In this document: piece after piece, positions 1 to 8,282 of the stretch
Layout of the letters: every line of letters begins with the position of its first letter
Numbering within the stretch: position 1 is the first letter of the stretch
Source of the DNA: Akkermansia muciniphila
GTDB lineage: Bacteria > Verrucomicrobiota > Verrucomicrobiia > Verrucomicrobiales > V1-33
Direction: 5' to 3'
DNA length: 10,854 nt
Assembly (NCBI GenBank): GCA_943331195.2
Contig: CALQKQ020000080.1
Location: 1-10,854, forward strand
Notes under the pieces: generated by a model
Databases searched by the model: none
The model's input: only the letters and a program-made list of their open reading frames with translations
What the model was told of the DNA's origin: nothing
Program-made: the position numbers and the translations under genes

Positions 1-936
1 CAGCCGATCTGGGACGCCATCGTGAAGGCGGCGCCGCAGGTTTTTCTGGCGGCCGGCGACAACATTTACGGGGACACCACGGATATGGCCGTGTTGCGCG
101 AGAAGTATGCGCAATTGGGCGCCAAGCCGGGATATCAGGCGCTGCGGCGGAGCTGCTCCGTGCTCGCGACCTGGGACGACCACGACTACGGGGTCAACGA
201 TGGCGGTGCCGGGTATTCGCGCAAGGTGGAGTCGCAGCAGGCGATGCTGGATTTTTATGAAGTGTCAGCGGATTCGCCGCGGCGCCACCGCCCGGGTGTC
301 TATGAATCCTATCGCTATGGGCCGGAGGGGCGCCGCGTTCAGATCATTTTGTTGGATTTGCGCTATTTCCGCAGCCAACCAGCCAAAGACCATCGCTCGG
401 CGGAGGAGAAGGCCCGGCTTCATCTGGTGGGGTGGTATGTGCCCCATTCGGATCCTAACGTCACTGTGTTGGGAGAGGCGCAGTGGGCTTGGCTGGAAGC
501 GCAGCTGCGCCTGCCGGCGGAGTGGCGGATCGTGGTTTCTAGCTTTCAAGTGATTGCGGGCGAGAAGGGAATGGAGTCCTGGGGCTGCTTTCCGGCGGAG
601 CGGCGGCGGCTTTACGACTTGATCGGCCGCTGCGGTGCCGCCGGGGTGGTTATGCTCTCGGGAGACGTGCATTTCTCGGAGATTTCGCGGACGGACGAAG
701 GGCCCTATCCTTTGTATGATTTTACGTCGAGCGGGCTGACCAACAGCAGTCCGGCCTGGGCGGCGGCGGTGAATCCCCACCGGGTCAGCGAACTGGCCTA
801 CGCCAAGCCGACGTTTGGCTTGCTCCAGTTCGACTGGCGCGGGTCGGATCCGGCGCTGACGTTGGAGGCGCGAGGGCTGGGCGGCGAGGTGGCTTTTTCG
901 CGGAAGCTGAGGCTCAGCGAACTGCGCCAGCCCTAG
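1..936 (+). CDS. PhoD-like metallophosphatase (5' end outside window)
   Basis: The reading frame is open from base 1 (first codons read QPIWDAIV) to TAG at 934-936, giving about 311 residues without the true N-terminus. The visible motifs are those of the PhoD-like alkaline phosphatase/phosphodiesterase family. They are GDNIY (55-69) and WDDHDYG (172-192) for metal binding, the stretch LGEAQWAWLEAQL in the middle, and SGDVHFSE near 658-681, followed by YDFTSSGLTNSS. Family members use a binuclear metal centre to hydrolyse phosphate esters and are normally exported. The signal peptide and any lipobox would lie upstream and cannot be seen. A GTG at base 22 could be called as a start, but homology continues upstream of it, so it is not the real one. 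The substrate is unknown; many PVC genomes carry several such enzymes. The gene converges on chrA with a 38-base gap. Family call is firm, exact function is not. Confidence 0.88.
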   Translation, partial: QPIWDAIVKAAPQVFLAAGDNIYGDTTDMAVLREKYAQLGAKPGYQALRRSCSVLATWDDHDYGVNDGGAGYSRKVESQQAMLDFYEVSADSPRRHRPGVYESYRYGPEGRRVQIILLDLRYFRSQPAKDHRSAEEKARLHLVGWYVPHSDPNVTVLGEAQWAWLEAQLRLPAEWRIVVSSFQVIAGEKGMESWGCFPAERRRLYDLIGRCGAAGVVMLSGDVHFSEISRTDEGPYPLYDFTSSGLTNSSPAWAAAVNPHRVSELAYAKPTFGLLQFDWRGSDPALTLEARGLGGEVAFSRKLRLSELRQP

Positions 937-943
937 CCCTAGC

Positions 944-960
944 AAAAAGCCGGTTGCCGG
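944..960 (-). terminator. Weak terminator-like hairpin after chrA
   Basis: Read on the minus strand just past the chrA stop, the sequence is CCGG-CAA-CCGG (960-950) followed by C and TTTTT (948-944). The stem is only 4 bp, so an intrinsic terminator is possible but weak. A third CCGG (966-969) offers alternative pairing. It lies in the 38-base gap between two convergent genes, where a terminator is expected. Confidence 0.3.
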
Positions 961-974
961 ATGTGCCGGTGCGA

Positions 975-2288
975 CTAGGCGGCGCGGAGCAAGGCGTGGA
1001 GGATTCCCGCGACCGCGCAGGCGGCCATGAGCGGGAGAAGTTTAACCTGAAAGCGGTGCAGGGCGAGGAAGCAGGCGGGGGCGAGCAGGGCGATGAAGGG
1101 GTCGAGGGCTCCGCCTGGCAAGGGATAGAGGGCTTTGCTAGCGAAGAGGACGCTCAGGTTGAGCATGACGCCGACGACGGCGGCAGTGATGGCGGCGAGC
1201 GCGGCGCTGAGGGCGGGTCGTTGATGGAGGCGGCCCACGTGGGGGGCACCGAGAAACACCCAGAGAAAACAAGGGGCGAAGGTGGCCCAGGTAGTGAGGA
1301 CGGCACCGAGAGTGGCGGCACCGAGGGCGCTGAGGGAGCCAGGGTGCTGCCAGCCGCCGACGAAGCCGACGAATTGCAGGACCATGATGAGGGGCCCGGG
1401 AGTGGTTTCAGCGAGGGCGAGGCCGCTCATCATCTGGCTGTGGCTGAGCCAATGATAGTGATCGACCGCTTGTTGCGCGACATAGGGAAGCACCGCGTAG
1501 GCGCCCCCGAAGGTGACCAGGGCGGCCTTGCTAAAAAAGACGCCTTGTTGGAAGGCGGCGCTGTGCCAGCCCAGCCAGAGTCCCGCAGCTAGGATGGGTG
1601 CCCACCAAAGGCTCAGGCCAATCGCTAGGATGCGGGCGCTGCGCTGCAGGGTAGGCGCGGAGGGCGGTGCCAGGACCAGGGCCGGGGCGCGCGGCGGGTC
1701 GCTTGGCCCGGCGCGCCCGCTGGCGGGGAATTGTTGGGGAAAAAAGCGGTGCCCCACGCCCCCCGCGAGGGCGGCGGCGAGGAGGATGAGGAGGAAGGAG
1801 ACCTTGCCGAAGCACAGGGCGACAAAGGAAAGTCCCGCCAGGACCCAAAGCGCCGGGCTGCGCAGGGCTTGGCGGCTGAGGCGCAAAACGGCGGCGGCCA
1901 CCAGGGCGATCACGGCGGCGCTGAGGCCGTGAAAGAGGCCCGCGAGCCAAGGGAGGTGGCCGCCGACCATGTAGAGCCAGCTGAGGCCTAACAGGATGGC
2001 CGCGGAGGGGAGCACGAAGAGGGATCCGGCGGCGAGTCCCCCGCGCCAGCCGTGGAGGCGCCAGCCCAGGTAGGTGGCGAGTTGTTGCGCTTCCGGCCCG
2101 GGGAGGAGCATGCAGAAGTTGAGCGCTTCCAGGAAGTGCGGCTGGCTGAACCAGCGCCGCTGTTCCACCAGCTCCCGGTGCAGCAGGGCGATTTGGCCCG
2201 CCGGCCCGCCAAAGCTGATCCAGCCTAGCCGAAACCAATAGCGCAGGGCCTCGCGAAACGTGGGGTGGGCAGGGGGCGCTTCCAGCAT
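975..2288 (-). CDS. chrA: Chromate efflux transporter ChrA (CHR family, long form)
   Basis: This encodes a 437-residue inner-membrane protein with the duplicated architecture of long-chain CHR transporters. The N-terminal half has the FGGPAGQIALLHREL motif (residues 26-40) and LPGPEAQQLATYLG (62-75). The C-terminal half has the matching TFGGAYAVLPYV (259-270) and ETTPGPL (294-300). Many hydrophobic segments lie between, and a Pro/Ala-rich cytoplasmic-type linker at about 185-215 separates the halves. ChrA proteins export chromate, taken up through sulfate transporters, by a membrane-potential-driven mechanism. The ATG at 2288 is a natural start because the first CHR motif follows within 30 residues. 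No Shine-Dalgarno is visible; the bases before the ATG read GTCCTGCTTC. The gene diverges from xseA and converges on the PhoD-like gene. No chrB regulator or other metal-resistance gene is in view, so this may be a housekeeping CHR homologue whose substrate is not strictly chromate. Confidence 0.92.
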   Translation of the reverse strand: MLEAPPAHPTFREALRYWFRLGWISFGGPAGQIALLHRELVEQRRWFSQPHFLEALNFCMLLPGPEAQQLATYLGWRLHGWRGGLAAGSLFVLPSAAILLGLSWLYMVGGHLPWLAGLFHGLSAAVIALVAAAVLRLSRQALRSPALWVLAGLSFVALCFGKVSFLLILLAAALAGGVGHRFFPQQFPASGRAGPSDPPRAPALVLAPPSAPTLQRSARILAIGLSLWWAPILAAGLWLGWHSAAFQQGVFFSKAALVTFGGAYAVLPYVAQQAVDHYHWLSHSQMMSGLALAETTPGPLIMVLQFVGFVGGWQHPGSLSALGAATLGAVLTTWATFAPCFLWVFLGAPHVGRLHQRPALSAALAAITAAVVGVMLNLSVLFASKALYPLPGGALDPFIALLAPACFLALHRFQVKLLPLMAACAVAGILHALLRAA

Positions 2289-2326
2289 GAAGCAGGACTA
2301 GGCGCAAGTGGCGGGGCGCGCACCGG

Positions 2327-2344
2327 AAAAAACGCCGCGCGGCG
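2327..2344 (-). promoter_or_regulatory. 12-bp perfect palindrome followed by T6 in the chrA leader
   Basis: CGCCGCGCGGCG at 2333-2344 is a perfect palindrome. On the minus strand it is followed directly by six T (2332-2327), about 40 bases upstream of the chrA ATG. It could be a dimer-binding operator in the divergent chrA/xseA region or a short attenuator-like hairpin (4-bp stem, GCGC loop, T-run). In GC-rich DNA such palindromes also arise by chance. Confidence 0.25.
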
Positions 2345-2385
2345 ATGCTGCGCCGGGAGGCGGCGGCCCCCCATTGCATCTCCTG

Positions 2386-2419
2386 CCGAGGTGGTGCAGG
2401 GCTGCACTGGCCGCCTCGG
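2386..2419 (+). promoter_or_regulatory. Two-part hairpin immediately before xseA start
   Basis: CCGAGG (2386-2391) pairs with CCTCGG (2414-2419), and inside it GTGCA (2394-2398) pairs with TGCAC (2403-2407) around a GGGC loop, with an asymmetric internal loop of 2 and 6 bases. The structure ends 10 bases before the xseA ATG at 2430, so it would sit in the 5' leader and might affect ribosome access or leader stability. This is structure read by eye; no energy was computed. Confidence 0.3.
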
Positions 2420-2429
2420 CTTCCTCACT

Positions 2430-3824
<1,395 letters not shown>

Positions 3825-3843
3825 GGCCGCCGCCTGGCGGGCC
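3825..3843. terminator. Hairpin filling the xseA/cysS convergent gap
   Basis: GGCCGCC (3825-3831), loop GCCT, then GGC-G-GGCC (3836-3843) forms a 7-bp all-GC stem with one bulged G. It begins right after the xseA TAG and ends on the first base of the cysS stop triplet. There is no T-run on either side, so it is a candidate bidirectional transcript end or mRNA 3' stabiliser rather than a classical intrinsic terminator. Confidence 0.4.
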
Positions 3844-5252
3844 TACTTGGGGGCGAGGCTGTAGTCCTCCCGGCCGTCCTTCATGGTCCAGCCGAGGGCA
3901 TCGAGTTCGGCCCGGAGGCGGTCGGATTCGGCCCAGTTTTTGCCGCAGCGGGCGGCCCATCGAGCTTCCGCTAGGGTGCGGATTTCCTCGGGGATGGCGG
4001 CGGCTTGCTCGCGTGGCAGGCCGATGCCAAAAGCGGCGAGAAGGAGGTGGAGGCCCTGCCAGGCGGCGCGGGCTTGCGGTGGCGTTAGGGTGTCGGCTTT
4101 GAGAGACTTGAGCGCGGTGAAGAGGTGGCCAAGGGCCTCGGCGGTGTTGAGGTCGTGATTGAGGGCGGCCCATGCGGCGGCGAAGGGGCCGGGGTCCTGG
4201 CCGATCAGGGAGGCGTAGGCGGGCGGGTCTTCCTGGCCGGCGCGGGCGGCGAGGGCGCGCTCCGCGCGGGCGATTTTCGCGAGGGCCTGGCGGGCGCCGT
4301 CGAGGGAGTCGAAGGTGAAATTGAGTTGGGCGCGGTAGTGGGCGGCGGTGAGGACGTAGCGGACTTCTTCGGGCGAGTAGCCTCGCGCCGCGAGATCGGA
4401 TAGGGTGTAGAGGTTCCCCAGGCTCTTGCTCATTTTCTTGCCATCGACCAGGAGGTGGGTGATGTGAAACCAGTGGGCGGCGAAGCCGTGGTGGCCGCTG
4501 GCGGCGCAGCATTCGCTTTGGGCGATTTCGTTTTCGTGGTGCGGGAACACCAAATCGACTCCGCCGGAGTGGAGGTCGAAGGTGTCGCCGAGGTACTCCC
4601 GGATCATGGCCGAGCACTCCAGATGCCAGCCGGGACGGCCTTCGCCCCAGGGGGCAGGCCAGAAGTTAGGGCCGTCTTCGGGTTTGCGCGCTTTCCAGAG
4701 GGCGAAGTCGCCCAGGGTGTCCTTTTCATATTCGTCATCGGAAACGGAAGCCCCTGGTTTCAGCTCCCTCTCTTTGACGCGGGAAAGCCGCCCGTAATCG
4801 GGGAACGAGGTGATCTTGAAATACACCGAGCCATCCAGCGCGGCGTAGGCGTGGCCTTTGGCGATCAATTCTTCGATCATGCGCACCTGGTGGGGAATGT
4901 GCGCCACCGCGCTGGGCTCAATGTGCGGGGGCAGGCAGTGCAGCGCGGTGCAGTCGGCGTGGAAGAGGCGGGTCCAGTGCTCGGTGAACTCAGCTAGGGA
5001 TCGACCCTGCTCCTGGGAAACCCGGATCGTCTTGTCGTCCAAATCCGTTAGGTTCCGCACGTGCTTGGTCGGGGTGCCCCCCAGTTCCAGGACGCGGCGG
5101 AAGAGATCCTGCAAGACAAAGGTGCGAAAATTCCCGATGTGCGCCGGCCCATAGACGGTGGGGCCGCAGGCGTAGAAGCGGTAGGTGGTGCCGTCGAGGG
5201 GCGCCAACTCCCGCAGGGCGCGGGACATGGTGTCGAAAAGAGTCAGGGGCAT
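3843..5252 (-). CDS. cysS: Cysteine--tRNA ligase
   Basis: This 469-residue class I aminoacyl-tRNA synthetase (E. coli enzyme 461) charges tRNA-Cys with cysteine in the cytoplasm. Zinc ligands are visible as Cys29 (in ACGPTVY), Cys213 (LECSAM), His238 and Glu242 (FPHHENE), with spacing identical to the E. coli set 209/234/238. The ATP-binding HIGH-type motif is HIGN (38-41) and the second signature is KMSKS (273-277). NLTDLDDKTI (67-76) and the HSGGVDLVFPHHE block are also family hallmarks. The C-terminal anticodon-recognition region ends in the usual 'LGWTMKDGREDYSL' form. The ATG at 5252 gives a normal N-terminus; the preceding bases CCCTTCACCGCC contain no Shine-Dalgarno. It is the last gene of the minus-strand group, 69 bases downstream of gpmI, and its stop abuts the convergent xseA. 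Confidence 0.97.
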   Translation of the reverse strand: MPLTLFDTMSRALRELAPLDGTTYRFYACGPTVYGPAHIGNFRTFVLQDLFRRVLELGGTPTKHVRNLTDLDDKTIRVSQEQGRSLAEFTEHWTRLFHADCTALHCLPPHIEPSAVAHIPHQVRMIEELIAKGHAYAALDGSVYFKITSFPDYGRLSRVKERELKPGASVSDDEYEKDTLGDFALWKARKPEDGPNFWPAPWGEGRPGWHLECSAMIREYLGDTFDLHSGGVDLVFPHHENEIAQSECCAASGHHGFAAHWFHITHLLVDGKKMSKSLGNLYTLSDLAARGYSPEEVRYVLTAAHYRAQLNFTFDSLDGARQALAKIARAERALAARAGQEDPPAYASLIGQDPGPFAAAWAALNHDLNTAEALGHLFTALKSLKADTLTPPQARAAWQGLHLLLAAFGIGLPREQAAAIPEEIRTLAEARWAARCGKNWAESDRLRAELDALGWTMKDGREDYSLAPK

Positions 5253-5321
5253 GGCGGTGAAGGGAGCGTGGCCGCACTAAACGGCAGGGAGCGTCGGCGG
5301 CAACGGCGCGCGGGGCGGCGG

Positions 5322-6872
5322 CTACTTTTGGCGGCGCAGGCTGCGGCCGGTCATCTCGTTAGGCTGGGAGACTCCTAGCATGTCGAGCAAAGTGGGGGCG
5401 ATGTCGGCGAGGATGCCGTTGTGGACGGACCAGGCGGCGTGGTCGGCGGCGACGTAGAGGCCGTGGACGAGGTTGGTGGTGTGGGCGGTGTTGGGGGTGC
5501 CGTCGGGGTTGCGCATGGTTTCGCAGTTGCCGTGGTCGGCGGTGATGAAGAGTTTGCCGCCGAGGGCGAGGGTGGCCTCGACCATGAGTTTGACGGCGAA
5601 GTCGATGGTTTCGCAGGCGTGGATGCCGGCGGCGACGACGCCGGTGTGGCCGACCATGTCAGGGTTGGCGAAGTTGAGGATGACGAGGTCGTAGTTTTCG
5701 AGGCGGCGGATGACCTCGAAGGCGAGGTCGGGGGCGCTCATTTGAGGCTTTTTGTCGTAGGTGGGGACTTCCTTGGGGCTGACGGCCATGTAGCGGTCTT
5801 CGCCGGGATTGGGTACTTCGACGCCGCCATTGAAGAAGAACGTGACGTGAGGGTATTTTTCGGTTTCGGCGGCGCGGAGCTGGGTGAGTCCGGCGGCGGA
5901 CACCACTTGGCCGAGGAGCTGGTCCATGCTCTCGGGGGCGAAGATGACGCGAGCGCCCAGGGCGGCGTAGGTGGCGTCGTATTCCGTCAGGGTGTAATAG
6001 CCGACTTGGGGAGTGACGTGGCGTGCAAAGCCGGTGAAGTCGGCCTTGAGGAAGGCGTCGCTGAGCTGGCGGACGCGGTCGGCGCGGAAGTTGAACCAGA
6101 GGACGACGTCGCCGTCGCGGAAGCGCGCTTCGTTAGGATGGCTAAGGATGAGGGGCTGGAGGAATTCGTCGCCGCGGGGGTCGGCGGCATAGGAAGCGCG
6201 GATGGCCTCGGCGGGGGAGGTGGTGATGGATTGGCCTTGGCCGAGGACGATGGCGTCCCAGGCGAGTTGGCTGCGCTCCCAGCGGTGGTCGCGGTCCATG
6301 GCGTAGTAGCGGCCGATGACGGTGGCGATGTGGGCGCCGGTGGGGGCGAGGTCGCGCTCGAGTTTGTCGAGGTAGGCGGCACCGCCTTGGGGCGCGGTGT
6401 CGCGGCCGTCGGTGATGGCGTGGACCATGAGGTCGGTGAGGCCGGCGGCTTGGGCGGCCTGGCAGAGAGCGGTGAGGTGGTCTTGATGGCTGTGAACGCC
6501 GCCGTCGGAGACGAGGCCGAGGAAGTGGAGGCGGTGGCCTTGGGCTTTGGCGAAGGCTTCTTGGAGGATGGGGTTTTCCGCGAGGCTGTGCTCGCGGATG
6601 GATTTATTGATGCGGGTGAGGTCTTGATAGACGACGCGGCCGGCACCGAGGTTGAGGTGGCCGACTTCGCTATTGCCCATTTGTCCTGGGGGGAGGCCAA
6701 CGTCTTCGCCGCTGGCGCTGACAGTGCCGCCTGGGTAGGTGGCGTAGAGGTGGTCGTGGAAGGGGGTGCGGGCGAGGAGGGTGGCGTCGCCGTTGGCGGC
6801 GGCTTGGGCTTTTCCGCCGGGATTGATGCCCCAGCCGTCGCGGATGATGAGAACTACAGGAGATTTGGCCAT
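5322..6872 (-). CDS. gpmI: 2,3-bisphosphoglycerate-independent phosphoglycerate mutase
   Basis: This 516-residue cytosolic enzyme interconverts 3- and 2-phosphoglycerate in glycolysis and gluconeogenesis through a phosphoserine intermediate and two Mn ions. Seen in order: metal Asp12 in RDGWG, catalytic Ser68 in GQMGNSEVGHLNLGAGR, His127 in DGGVHSH, ITDGRDT (153-159), NFRADR (261-266), NPDMVGHTG with Asp405 and His409, TADHGN with Asp446 and His447, and His464 in NTAHTTN. All key residues appear intact and the length is normal. I chose the ATG at 6872. A GTG at 6887 would add five residues (MVSNP) encoded by a repeat-like element, so it is less likely. No Shine-Dalgarno precedes the ATG (GTTTCTAACCCC). 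The gene lies 42 bases downstream of the GT87-like gene and 69 upstream of cysS, consistent with co-transcription, though the functions are unrelated. Confidence 0.97.
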   Translation of the reverse strand: MAKSPVVLIIRDGWGINPGGKAQAAANGDATLLARTPFHDHLYATYPGGTVSASGEDVGLPPGQMGNSEVGHLNLGAGRVVYQDLTRINKSIREHSLAENPILQEAFAKAQGHRLHFLGLVSDGGVHSHQDHLTALCQAAQAAGLTDLMVHAITDGRDTAPQGGAAYLDKLERDLAPTGAHIATVIGRYYAMDRDHRWERSQLAWDAIVLGQGQSITTSPAEAIRASYAADPRGDEFLQPLILSHPNEARFRDGDVVLWFNFRADRVRQLSDAFLKADFTGFARHVTPQVGYYTLTEYDATYAALGARVIFAPESMDQLLGQVVSAAGLTQLRAAETEKYPHVTFFFNGGVEVPNPGEDRYMAVSPKEVPTYDKKPQMSAPDLAFEVIRRLENYDLVILNFANPDMVGHTGVVAAGIHACETIDFAVKLMVEATLALGGKLFITADHGNCETMRNPDGTPNTAHTTNLVHGLYVAADHAAWSVHNGILADIAPTLLDMLGVSQPNEMTGRSLRRQK

Positions 6873-6914
6873 GGGGTTAGAAACCACGAATGGCGCGGAT
6901 TGCCACGGAGAAAA
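6873..6914 (-). repeat. Probable dispersed intergenic repeat copy in gpmI leader
   Basis: The whole 42-base gap between the GT87-like stop and the gpmI ATG has a semi-repetitive 'ACCACGAAT ... GCGGATT ... CCACGGAGAAAA' texture (plus-strand reading). On the minus strand it translates in one frame as FSVAIRAIRGF. I recall this phrase, and the related CCACGGATT/CCACAGAG words, as a multi-copy intergenic element in Verrucomicrobia and Planctomycetes genomes. Only one copy is in this window, so repeat status rests on recall. If real, it forms the entire leader between two genes and could act as a processing or transcription-modulating site. Confidence 0.45.
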
Positions 6915-8219
6915 TCAGGCGGAGGCGGCTAGGGTCGGCTTGCGCTCGGGGAAAAAGCTGGCGAGGGCGACGCCTGCGGCGAGGAGGAGGCTGGCGATGC
7001 CGGGCCAGGGGATGGAGGTTTTGGGAAGAAACCAGGTGGCGGCGTGGAGGATCAATAGCGCGGCGGAAAGGATGAGCCAGAGGCGGCGGGCGCGGGCGCT
7101 GCCAACGCTGAGGCCGAGGAGGAGAAGCGGCCAGAGGAGGGCGTGATTGTAAGGATAGCGGTAGGCGGGGAGAAGGTAGTCGCCGAGGTAAATCCAAGCG
7201 CTCAGGGTCCACCAGAAGCGGGGGCTGCCGGTTAGGCCGCGACGCATCAGGAGGAAGCCGGAGAGGGCGGCGAGCAGCGCCCAGCCGCCTAACAGGAGGC
7301 TGGGCTGGAGTTGGAAAGAGATAAGTTTGTAGAGGGAGGTGTCGGCAAAGGGGATGCGGGCGACGCCGCCGAGGAGGTCGAGGGGCAGGCCTTCGATGGT
7401 TTGCGAGGGGGAGAAGCGGGCCGGGGGGAGCTTGGTTTGCTGGAGATAGAGTTGGGCATGGATGGGCATGGCCCGGAAGTAGTTATGCCAGAGGGCGGCT
7501 CCTCCGAGGAGCAGGGGAAGTGAGGCCCAAAGCCCGAGCCCGAAGGCGGTCCCTAACATGGATGTGGCGCGGCGGCGCGCTAGGGAAATTCCGAGCAACA
7601 ATCCATAGGTGGGGCGCAGCAGGGCGAGGAGGGAGGCGGCGAGACCTTCGAGCCAGGGGCCGCGCGGGCTGGCCCAGCGGCCCCAGGGAATCATGGCGAG
7701 GAAGAGGGCGGCGTAGAGGATATAGGATTGGCCGCGGTCGACGTGGAGGCGCCAGTGAGGCGTGAGGCAAAACAGGCAGGTGAGGAGGGCCCCGTGGAGC
7801 CAGTCGGCCCGGGGCGTGAAGCGGGTCCAGGCGAAGAAGCCCAGACCGAGGCTGGCATACTGGACGAGAAACCAGAGGGCCTGGCTGAGGCGGTAATTGA
7901 GATTTTTAAGCGGGAGAAAGGCGCTGAGGGTGAGGGGAGTCACGGTGGTGGTGCCCACCGGAGAGGACGGGGAATTGAAGGGGTCGCAGAAGCGCTCGTC
8001 TTGGTTGCGGTTCCATTTGTAGAAATAGGGGTCGCGGTGTTCGGCGGCGAGGCGGACGCCGGTGATGCGGTTGCGCAGGTCGATGCTGCCGCCGTGGGCG
8101 GTGTTGAGGCCGTCCTGCACCAGGCCCCACACCGCGAGGAGGGCCGCAATCATGAAAAAGGTGAAGGCCGGAGGCGCGGGAGCTGGTTCGTCGTGGGCAG
8201 GCATGGCGAGGTGGACCAT
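6915..8219 (-). CDS. Multi-spanning membrane protein, GT87-like (DUF2029) glycosyltransferase
   Basis: This encodes about 434 residues with roughly ten or more hydrophobic segments and the layout of GT-C-fold polyprenyl-phosphate-dependent mannosyltransferase-like proteins (GT87/DUF2029). After the first membrane segment (about 18-35) comes an outer loop with GGSIDLRNRITG and the DPYFYKW stretch, the equivalent of the family's acidic 'D.. ..GDPY' loop. Then come TPLTLSAFLPL, a RGQSYILYAALFL segment matching the usual 'GQ.N' membrane motif, and LLRPTYGLLLG. Such enzymes transfer a sugar from a lipid carrier to a glycan or lipid on the outer face of the inner membrane; the acceptor here is unknown. 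Starts are ambiguous: ATG 8219 (chosen), ATG 8204, or TTG 8237. None has a Shine-Dalgarno. It lies 63 bases after the cytochrome-like gene and 42 before gpmI. The family call is by pattern only; a generic polytopic membrane protein is the alternative. Confidence 0.65.
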   Translation of the reverse strand: MVHLAMPAHDEPAPAPPAFTFFMIAALLAVWGLVQDGLNTAHGGSIDLRNRITGVRLAAEHRDPYFYKWNRNQDERFCDPFNSPSSPVGTTTVTPLTLSAFLPLKNLNYRLSQALWFLVQYASLGLGFFAWTRFTPRADWLHGALLTCLFCLTPHWRLHVDRGQSYILYAALFLAMIPWGRWASPRGPWLEGLAASLLALLRPTYGLLLGISLARRRATSMLGTAFGLGLWASLPLLLGGAALWHNYFRAMPIHAQLYLQQTKLPPARFSPSQTIEGLPLDLLGGVARIPFADTSLYKLISFQLQPSLLLGGWALLAALSGFLLMRRGLTGSPRFWWTLSAWIYLGDYLLPAYRYPYNHALLWPLLLLGLSVGSARARRLWLILSAALLILHAATWFLPKTSIPWPGIASLLLAAGVALASFFPERKPTLAASA

Positions 8220-8282
8220 GTTTTGGGCCGCAGGCAAAGTCCAGGCCAGAGGCGCGCCTGAAAAGTTAGGGGAGCGAGGGGG

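Noticed and set aside
2265..2429. N-terminal extension of xseA from GTG 2265
   Set aside because: It would overlap the divergent chrA start and add non-conserved, low-complexity residues before the OB-fold.
5261..5294. Direct repeat AGGGAGCGT at 5261 and 5286 between gpmI and cysS
   Set aside because: Two 9-base copies, 25 bases apart, in GC-rich DNA with no further shared bases or phasing; insufficient to call a site.
5421..6932. 503-codon open frame on the plus strand opposite gpmI
   Set aside because: It is an antisense shadow of a fully conserved gpmI; its Gly/Val/Glu-dominated composition reflects the codon bias of the real strand, and no family motif is visible.
8250..8259. AGGCGCGCCT palindrome between the cytochrome-like and GT87-like genes
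   Set aside because: A 10-bp GC palindrome is not unusual at this composition, and it has neither T-run nor extended stem.
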